Below, in pieces: positions 56,872 through 64,000 of a DNA stretch of 64,000 nt. This DNA is from Euphorbia lathyris (Eukaryota > Streptophyta > Magnoliopsida > Malpighiales > Euphorbiaceae). A model generated the notes under the pieces. The model was not told where the DNA came from. It saw nothing but the letters and a program-made list of their open reading frames with translations, and made no database searches. Position numbers and translations under genes: made by a program. The stretch is taken from contig NC_088911.1 in the NCBI RefSeq assembly GCF_963576675.1, positions 89,743,256 to 89,807,255 of the forward strand, written 5' to 3'. Every line of letters starts with the position of its first letter. Position 1 is the stretch's first letter.

Positions 56872-59800
56872 CTAATACGGAGGGAAGTCCCAATAGTCCT
56901 CAAACTCCCTCAAATGTGACGCCCGCTCCGCAGATAGTGTCTCCTCGGCAGCTCGTGCTCTCTCATCAGCAACTCGTGCTCTCTCATCTGCAACTCGTGC
57001 TCTCTCCTCGGCAGCAAGGCGTCCGATCGACTCATCACGCACCCTCTCCTCGACGGCAAGGCGACCCTCAATCTCCCTCCGCATCACCTCCGACCAGTGG
57101 TCGTTCCGCTCTTGGTACACCTGGCCAACCCTGGCATCGGCCTCCCGCACCGACTCACTCCGTCTCCGCTCATGGGCGTGAAGATCGCTCTAAAAAAAAA
57201 GAAGAAAAACAGATGTGAAAAAAAAAGAGAGAGAGAAAAAAACGAAGCAGCATAGGCAAGAACAGAAATCATACATACATGCATGCATCCCACTACACTA
57301 AAATAAAGTAAGGATACATACCAGGTGATCGGCGCAACGCAAGCTGAGGCGGTCTCGGAGGTAACCGGACAGTCCCACATAATCTTTACAGGTCTCTCTC
57401 GTAGTCAGAGAAGCGTCTGAAGGATCAAATGGGACCCTCGAGGAGAAGATGGGAGGAGCCGCCTCGAATCCCGCATAAGCGGCCCCGAACTCGTCATAAC
57501 AAATCGTGGCAAAGTCTCTCCCGTAGTCTGGTAGGGGCACACCTAGGGAAGACCTTTCTGGTCGGGCAGCGCTGGAGGACTCGCCGACATAGTAGGGCTG
57601 CTCGCACACAGGCGTCTGAGCTCGAGTGCCGTCAAAGAAATCGGATAAATGGGCACTCCTCCAGGATCCCTCCTGCCAAAAAACACACAATAAAAACCTC
57701 TAAACGTCTCATGAATGAAATGGTAAAATGAGAAGGGGGCGGAACCACTTACCGGGACCTCCTCCTGACCAAAGACTGCCGCAACAGCCTCCCTCGAAAA
57801 TACATCTGCCACCGGATCCACCTCCATCGCTGCCGCCGGGGTATCCCTCGCGCTCAGCAGAGTAGATAAGTAAAGCTCGCGGCCCCCGGCGTGAATCCAC
57901 ACCGCTCTACCAACAAACCGACGGGTCAGGTCCTGACGAATGGTCGATAGGGGCATGGTCCGCACCGCGAACATAGAAACGAGAATCTCACCCGGTGTCC
58001 AGTGGGCGTCACTAACTCCGGTGATGCCTCGGTCCCCCAAATACCATGCCCGCACGCAGGGGCCGATGAGCACACACTGCTGCTCCTGGATCATAGATAC
58101 ATAAGTATAATCGGGACCGAAGTCGAGGTCGTCCCACCTGAACTTAATCTAAAAAATGCACAAAGAGAAAGTCAGAAAGACTCAAACAAAAATCTAGCAC
58201 GACTAGGCAAAATCTACCTGTCTGAGGGTCAACGAGTCGATCCAATCTAGGAGCCGCGGCACCATCCGACTCCTCTCGGCGCCCAAGTCAAAATCTCTCC
58301 ATCGGGTCATGAAAGGCAGCCTCGGTACTCTCGGTCGAGGTCGAGACCGGCTGGGAAGGATGTGCCTCTCATACGCCCACACCTGCGGTAAAAACAAGGA
58401 CTAGGAGTGTGAAAAACACGAAGAAGATAAGACGGGCAAGTCAAGAAGGCGTCACGTACCAGCAGAGCAAAGGTGTAACCACCGAAATCCTTGCGCTTCC
58501 GGCAAGTCAGATCCAAAAATTTGTAGAGAAAGGCTAAGCCTGCCCCCGCCCAATCATAGGAAGCTGCCGCATCCAAATCGCTGAGTGCCTGAATGAGACC
58601 CGCGTGTACCTTTCCGCCCTTCGTGCGGAAAATCGTCTCACTCAGGGTATATACCAAGAAACTACGAACCACCAAGTCGGTATCGTCGGTCTCACAGAAA
58701 TCTCGCCGACTCAAGAGGCTCGCGGTGGAAACAAACTTCGCCGGAGTAGATTTGGTGCATGGGCGAACTCCCGGTCCAATCAAGGCAGCAAGCCTAGCAA
58801 GGTCGACCCGTGGTCGCATCATATCGAAATGAAAGGGAACGGGAGTGCTGCTCCCTCGTAACCCTGTCAGCAGTGAAAAATCTCTAGGCGAGATGGTCAT
58901 CTCCCCAAAAGAAAGGTGGAAGGTGTGGGTCGAGTCAACCCACCGCTCACATAAGGCCCGTAGGCCAAAACGATCACATACCCCGTTGGTGCGGGGCAAC
59001 GCTGCAATAAAAGGCTCGAAGCCCAACTCGCGCACGCGGGCTCTCGCCGCGGCACCCAGCCTAGCATACCACGAGTGAATCTCAGCGGTGGTCCCGGAAA
59101 TCTCAATAAACTAAAAAGAACGAGACAAGAAAATTTAAATACAGTTCCTAAAGCATGCAATTAATGAGAACGCGTTAAAACTAGGTATTCTTTCATTATC
59201 TAACCTAGAGACATCCGGTCAGTTAGGACCAACTTGCTGTAAAAATCTCTCCTTTAGGGTCATTCATGTAAGGTTTAGTCAATTCTCTAATCCACTCTCG
59301 TCTGCATTGACAAGAAGCATAGATTAGGTTTTACTATTCACGTGCATTAGTTAAGTTTTTACTATTCGCGTTTTTTTTTACTACTCATGTGCATTAGTGA
59401 AGTTTTTGCTATTCACGTTTTTACTATTCACGTGCATTAGTGAAGTTTTTGCTATCCACGTTTTTACTATCCACGTGCATTAGCTAAGTTTTACTATTCA
59501 CGTTTTTACTATTCACGTGCATTAGTTAAGTCTTTACTATCCACGTGCACTATTCACGTTTTCACTATTCACACGCACTATTCACGTTTTACTATTCACG
59601 TGCATTAGTTAAGTTTTACTATCCACGCGCATTAGTTAAGTTTTACTATTCACGTGCAGTAGTTAAGTTTTTACTATTCACGTGCACTATTCACGTTTTT
59701 ACTATTCACATTGTTTTTTTACTGTTAGCATGCATAAATTCGTAGTGTCACTATTCACATGCATATAGCGCGCATCCTCACGCAGAAATAAATAGGTGTT

Positions 59801-60051
59801 ACTTGTAAGTCAAGGAATTCATGTTTTCTAGCTAAAGTCCTCTAAGGCAGTCTAAAGGTTAGCATACAAATCATGTTCGGATAGGAATACTAAAGCCTAG
59901 AGTTTGAATCAAATAAAAGTGAGAAATTACTTACCTCGTTGCAGTGTGTCCGGCTCAGATGCGTCGTAGGGTCGTGGAAGGGCTCCACTCTATCTAGGTT
60001 TACGTAAACCTCGTCCATGCCTCTAGTGCCATCCCATTCATCTAAATCCAT
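56872..60051 (-). CDS. plant mobile domain (PMD, aminotransferase-like) protein, antisense in element 2
   Basis: Six exons on the minus strand: 60051-59935, 59110-58460, 58382-58218, 58148-57753, 57672-57322, 57189-56872. All introns are GT-AG, all junctions are phase 0, and there is no stop before TAG at 56874-56872, giving 665 aa. The PMD part has RFGLRALCERWVDSTHTFHL, SFGEMTISPRDFSLLTGL, ERHILPSRSRPRPRVPRLPF, RAWYLGDRG and FAVRTMPLSTIRQD. The C-terminus is a charged coiled coil with ARVADER repeats. PMD proteins include Arabidopsis MAIN and MAIL1, nuclear proteins needed for transposon silencing, and many copies ride in retrotransposons. A minus-strand TATA box lies about 80 bases upstream. 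Its role in this element is unknown. Splice sites are inferred from sequence alone. Confidence 0.88.
59330..59760. repeat. CACGTG-containing tandem array in PMD intron 1
   Basis: Irregular tandem units of 'tttactattcacgtgcattagttaag', with at least eight CACGTG cores and several CACGCG/CACGTT variants. It lies wholly inside the first intron of the antisense gene. Confidence 0.88.
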
Positions 60052-60128
60052 CCCGAGAATAATCCAAATCGAAGTCTAGAGAAAGAAAGAAGAGAGAGAA
60101 GGTGTGGGGTTGAAATGAAACCCCACCA

Positions 60129-60138
60129 CTTTATATAG
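60129..60138 (-). promoter_or_regulatory. TATA box of the antisense PMD gene
   Basis: On the minus strand this reads CTATATAAAG, about 78 bases upstream of the ATG at 60051, a normal spacing for a plant promoter with a short leader. Confidence 0.68.
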
Positions 60139-60481
60139 GGGGAGGGAATGGCATTCCCGTAGATAGTGAAAAAGGTACGATTTGACATAAAGGTAAAAAG
60201 TAAATAATTAATTACTAGGTGCACAGACCTCCGATTTGCAGTCCGTTTCAGCCTGCATTTCTCCCAGACAGTGACCAATATTGTTAAGACATGAACTCCA
60301 GACAACAGTCAATTCTTACAGAACAGTGACACCAGTCAAAGTACAGTCGACAGTCAACAGAAAAACAATCATTAGTCTATATCATTTCAGACTAAAACAC
60401 GTTCCCATTGAACCTCCGAGATGATAGCTCCAGTGAGAAAATACAGACAACAGTGTTGTACAAAAATCCGGAAACAATCCC

Positions 60482-60960
60482 CGCTTTTGAGCCATATGAC
60501 TCATGGTCGCAGACCTGAATTGCTTTTGAGCCATATTACCCACGGTCGTGGACCAGGGTCGCTTTTGAGCCATATTACCCGCGGTCGTGGACCAGGGTCG
60601 CTTTTGAGCCATCTGACTCACGGTCGCAGACCGGAGTTGCTTTTGAGCCATCTGACTCGCGGTCGCAGACCGGAGTTGCTTTTGAGCCATATCACCCGCG
60701 GTCGTGGACCAGGGTCGCTTTTGAGCCATATTACCCGCGGTCGTGGACCAAGGTTGCTTTTGAGCCATCTTACTCACGGTTGCAGACCAGAGTTTCTTTT
60801 GAGCCATCTGACTCACGGTCGCAGACCGGAGTTGCTTTAGAGCCATTTTACCCGCGGTCGTGGACCAGGGTCGCTTTTGAGCCATCTTACTCGCGGTCGC
60901 AGACCTGAGTTGCTTTTGAGCCATCCCATTAACGGTCGTAGACCGAAATTACTTTTGAGC
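60482..60960. repeat. 39-bp minisatellite, about 12 copies
   Basis: The unit is 'gcttttgagccatattacccgcggtcgtggaccagggtc'. Two subtypes alternate, one with GGTCGTGGACC and one with GGTCGCAGACC. Because 39 is divisible by 3, both strands stay open, but the repeat has no sign of being a protein gene. It lies upstream of the PMD promoter and before the 3' LTR. Confidence 0.94.
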
Positions 60961-61190
60961 CATTCTTACCCATAACCAACGTACGCTAGATTCCGAGAAA
61001 AGAACATTCATCGACGGCCACTCCAAAGGTGACGATGGAAGGAATCAGAGAACGACACCGGAGCGCGCGGCGCGGAGGTCAGGTATGCTCCCTCCTACTC
61101 TTCACGTGTCTTTTACTTTTATATGTTTTACATTTCATGTGTTATGTTAGCAAAAAACGTTTTCAAAACACACACATCACTGTCAAAATA

Positions 61191-61206
61191 GAAAAGTAGG
61201 GGCAAC
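61191..61206 (+). promoter_or_regulatory. polypurine tract of element 2
   Basis: The purine run 'gaaaagtaggggcaac' directly precedes the TG of the 3' LTR and is where plus-strand DNA synthesis would be primed. Confidence 0.7.
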
Positions 61207-63721
61207 TGTAGACACCGAGTCGGAGGACCTGTGACGAAAACCTGAAAATAAGACGGTTGAAGCGATTGATTCCGAAAGTTTCAAAAATAATAAAATAAAT
61301 ACGTTACAGTCGGTCACTGTTGTCGATCGGATAGCTCGTGAATGCTTAATGGCACGGTGCGAGTGCTTAGCGGCGGCCGGCGCGCATTCGACGACAGTCG
61401 GACGCACGCTCGACGACGCGAAGTACGCGCTCGACGTCTGTCGGACGCACGCACCCAACCATGAATAGTACGCGCTCGGTGTCCGAGCAAGGCACGAGCT
61501 TGGCGGCACGGGACGCGCGCTCGTCGGCCACGGGACGTGTGCAACCGGCAGCGTGGAACACGCGTTCGGCGGTCACGAGGCGTGAACGCCCGACGACGCG
61601 GAACACGAGTTCGATGGCCGCAGGGCGTGCACGCCCGACGGCGCGAGGCGCGCCCCGGCGGCCGTTGAGCGAGTGCCCAATCGCGTTGGGCGGAAGCCCA
61701 AAGGTAGGGGGGGCGCGAGCGCCCAACCGCGTCGGGCGAACGCCCAACGGCAGTTGGGCGCGCGCGCCCAACCGCGCGTTGGGCGCTCGCCCAACCGCGC
61801 GTTGGGCGCTCGCCCAACGCTGTTGGGCGACTGCCCAACAATTGGTGGGCGATCGCCCAACAATGTTGGGCGGTAGCCCAACGTGATGTTGGGCGGCCGC
61901 CCAACTAGCCTTGGGCGGCCGCCCAACGGCTTTGGGCGACGCCCAATTTTGCTCGGGCGTCGCCCAAAGTTTCCGGGACCCGTTTCCCTATATAAGGGGC
62001 ACGGATCCCAACGCAAGAGAGAAGAAAAGGAGGAAGAGGGGATTTCTTGGAGCCTTTCTCACTCTAAACATTTTTAGAGAGAGAAAGTGAATTTTTTTGA
62101 GAAAAATTTTTTTTTTCTCAAAAATTCCGAGTTTCCTAAAGTTAAACTTTTACTAAAAAATATAAAAAAAAGGAAGATCGCGACTCGTGGAATCGATCGG
62201 CTTCGACTGTCAGATACCGAATTTAAGGTATTATCCGAGGACTAGACTCTTTTATTTTATTTTATTTATTCTCTTCTTCTATTTATTTTTTATGTTATAG
62301 TTTCTTTATTTGATTAGTTATTTATTTTATCACGTTTTATTTAATTAGCGTATTTATTTAATTTTTGTTTCGTGTTGAATAAAATTCGGTTTTGTTTTAA
62401 AATAGAAAACCTTGTTTTGATATCCCAATACGAACCGTGATCCGATAAAAAGGTAGTTCGGGTATCGAAAAACGTTGAAATTATAAGTTTCTAATTTAAA
62501 AGAAATTTCCAATTAATGTTTTAAAAATAAAAACATCGTTTTAGGAACTTCCGTTATTGACTATGATCCATTTTTTGTAGTTCGGAAATCCAAAACGATT
62601 GAATTAGATTTAATTTAAAGCTTTTTAAATCTGGAAACAATTAGAGTGCTGCTGTAATTTGTCATATTTCAAATGGGCTTTATTTGATTATGAATCTTGC
62701 TTTAAATGGGTTTATTATTGTAATTATAATAGGTAGAGAGAGTCCATTAAATAAGAGGGGAAAATAAATCAAAAGAAAGAGAGTTTTCAATTTGATTATT
62801 TAAACTAATGAATTTTTAGAGGTTCCTAATGTAAATAAATGGAGTTGTTTTTTGTTAATATTTCAAATCGTTTCCAAAACACCACGTTTTAAAACCTTAA
62901 TCCGTTCCAAAGGCGGATTAAGTGAACATGGTAATTAAAATCGCTTTCTTTGTGAATAATAGAGTTTTTGAATCATTTTCTTAAAGGATTTGTACAAAAT
63001 AAAATTGACTTGTATGTTTAACCACGTTTTCTTAACTAAAGGTTTTTGTCTCAAACGTTTCCAAAGCACTTGAGTCGTTCCAACGGCGACTCGAGTAAAC
63101 TTCACTAATCGGGGTTTTAAAACGCACCCAAATCGTTCCAACGGTGATTAAGGTGCGAACCATGTAAATAAACTCGTTTTGGGGAAATAAGTTAGTGCAG
63201 AATAAACACACGGCATGACATTTAAATAAAGTTGTAAATAAATCACTTCTTTCTTCCCCCTTCTATGTGTATGTATAATATAAATGGGTGATTCTTTACT
63301 AATATGGCTTTCCAATAATATATGCTCAAAACGGTTTCTGAAAAAAGAAAGAAAAGGTTTCAAATGAATTTTAAACTTAAAGAAGTATACGATTAGTCCG
63401 TTATCGCCTAACATGCTGAGTAGGATGCCGGTGGTTCATAACCGGGCGATGTCGGGGTGCCTAGTAGCCTTTCTCCGGAAAGGAGCTAGCCTTCTCGGCT
63501 CGTACCTAAGTTTCCCGAACCCACACCGGTCTCCCACAAGGGATCGGTGTTCATTTTCCCATTCGTGGGTGGCGACTCTTCCATATCTCCGAGCTTCGGT
63601 CCTGCCGAGCAGCTTGATTCCACGATTGATTGCTTTCGGCGACAATCACCGCTTACGTCGCCATGAGGTTGTCCACCCCCCGGTCCGCCCGGGAGATTAG
63701 GCCGCAGCACCTCGTCTAACA
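61207..63721 (+). repeat. 3' LTR of element 2 (2515 bp)
   Basis: Matches the 5' LTR from TGTAGACACC to CTAACA. Differences are a deletion of about 632 bp relative to the 5' copy (between 'tttgtcat' and 'tttcaaatgggc' near 62667), one more GC palindrome unit, and scattered substitutions. TATA box at about 61989-61996. Confidence 0.95.
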
Positions 63722-64000
63722 ACACGTTTTTCGCTATGTATAAGAAGGTTTAAGCTCAAGGTTGTTTTTGTGAATTCGGAAAGCAACTAAAATATAAACA
63801 CATCTTTTATCCTTTCCTCTATTATTATTATTATTTATTTATTAATAGAGGGAAAAAAGAGTGAAATTCAATTGGGTAAAGGTTGCTTCTTCTATGAAAA
63901 TTACAACCTTTTAATGATTACTAGCGGGAATTTGAAGGATATGTGTGTCTAAGGATTTATCAAAACTAAATTGAGTCAATTAACTTGGGTGAGAAAGGAT
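63722..64000. other. right flank of element 2
   Basis: It starts with the target-site copy ACACG, then AT-rich DNA, probably the continuation of the older gypsy element. No ORF. Confidence 0.55.

Larger units (their letters stand above)
44993..63721 (+). mobile_element. 18.7-kb Tat/Ogre-like LTR retrotransposon, element 2
   Basis: Complete element: 5' LTR 44993-48116, primer site, gag-pol 50054-56415 (+), an antisense PMD gene 60051-56872, tandem arrays, polypurine tract, 3' LTR 61207-63721. Target-site duplication ACACG at 44988-44992 and 63722-63726 is perfect, and the LTRs are highly alike apart from indels, so insertion is fairly recent. Pol order is RT, degenerate RNase H, second RNase H, integrase, as in Tat/Ogre. 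One frameshift and three in-frame stops mean it cannot act alone as sequenced. Confidence 0.95.

Noticed and set aside
60382..60924. 180-residue repeat protein (MAQKQLRS.. type) on the minus strand and a 139-residue frame on the plus strand
   Set aside because: Product of a 39-bp minisatellite (39 is divisible by 3). Both strands are open; no sign of a real gene.
1..64000. CRISPR arrays, bacterial operons, rRNA genes
   Set aside because: Nothing of the kind is present. Tandem repeats here lack the repeat-spacer pattern and the window is plant nuclear DNA.

Overview
The window is nuclear DNA of a flowering plant, most likely a eudicot. It has two spliced host genes with GT-AG introns, an AT-rich background, and a dense nest of LTR retrotransposons, LINE relics, MITEs and Mutator-like foldback elements. 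The species cannot be told from the sequence.

Only two ordinary host genes are visible. A half-size ABCG transporter of the ABCG9 type lies at 13597-16446 (+, 4 exons, 618 aa). A NAC transcription factor of the ANAC019/055/072(RD26) type lies at 38355-39533 (+, 3 exons, 336 aa), with a promoter rich in ACGTG (ABRE/G-box) cores.

Left block (1-10750): the 3' part of a Ty3/gypsy Tat/Ogre-like element comprises integrase (1-1086), an antisense spliced ORF of the 'putative gypsy type transposon' family (1752-4867, minus) partly duplicated in an 885-bp tandem repeat, and a 3' LTR from 5167. It abuts the 3' half of a Ty1/copia element (RT/RNase H, then a 1742-bp LTR). That in turn abuts the 5' half of a second copia element on the minus strand. 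This looks like three insertions nested in order, with the left halves outside the window.

Middle block (16447-37000): intergenic DNA with a minus-strand copia gag relic, several non-autonomous DNA transposons with recognisable target-site duplications (9-10 bp Mutator-like, 8 bp hAT-like, TA pogo/Emigrant-like), two MITE families, a tRNA-derived SINE, a TRIM-like element, and three L1-type LINE 3'-end relics.

Right block (40490-64000): an old minus-strand gypsy element (LTR up to 43092) was hit three times: by a 1.2-kb long-TIR Mutator-like element with an exon-like segment, by an LTR element now reduced to a solo LTR (43097-44410), and by an 18.7-kb Tat/Ogre-like element (44993-63721, TSD ACACG).

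The large element is the most interesting object in the window. Its LTR carries an array of about eleven short GC palindromes just upstream of the TATA box. Its gag region contains what look like four tandem capsid-type modules. No aspartic-protease motif is seen between gag and RT. Its gag-pol is broken by one frameshift and three in-frame stops. Its antisense strand nevertheless carries an apparently intact six-exon plant-mobile-domain (PMD) gene of 665 aa with its own TATA box.
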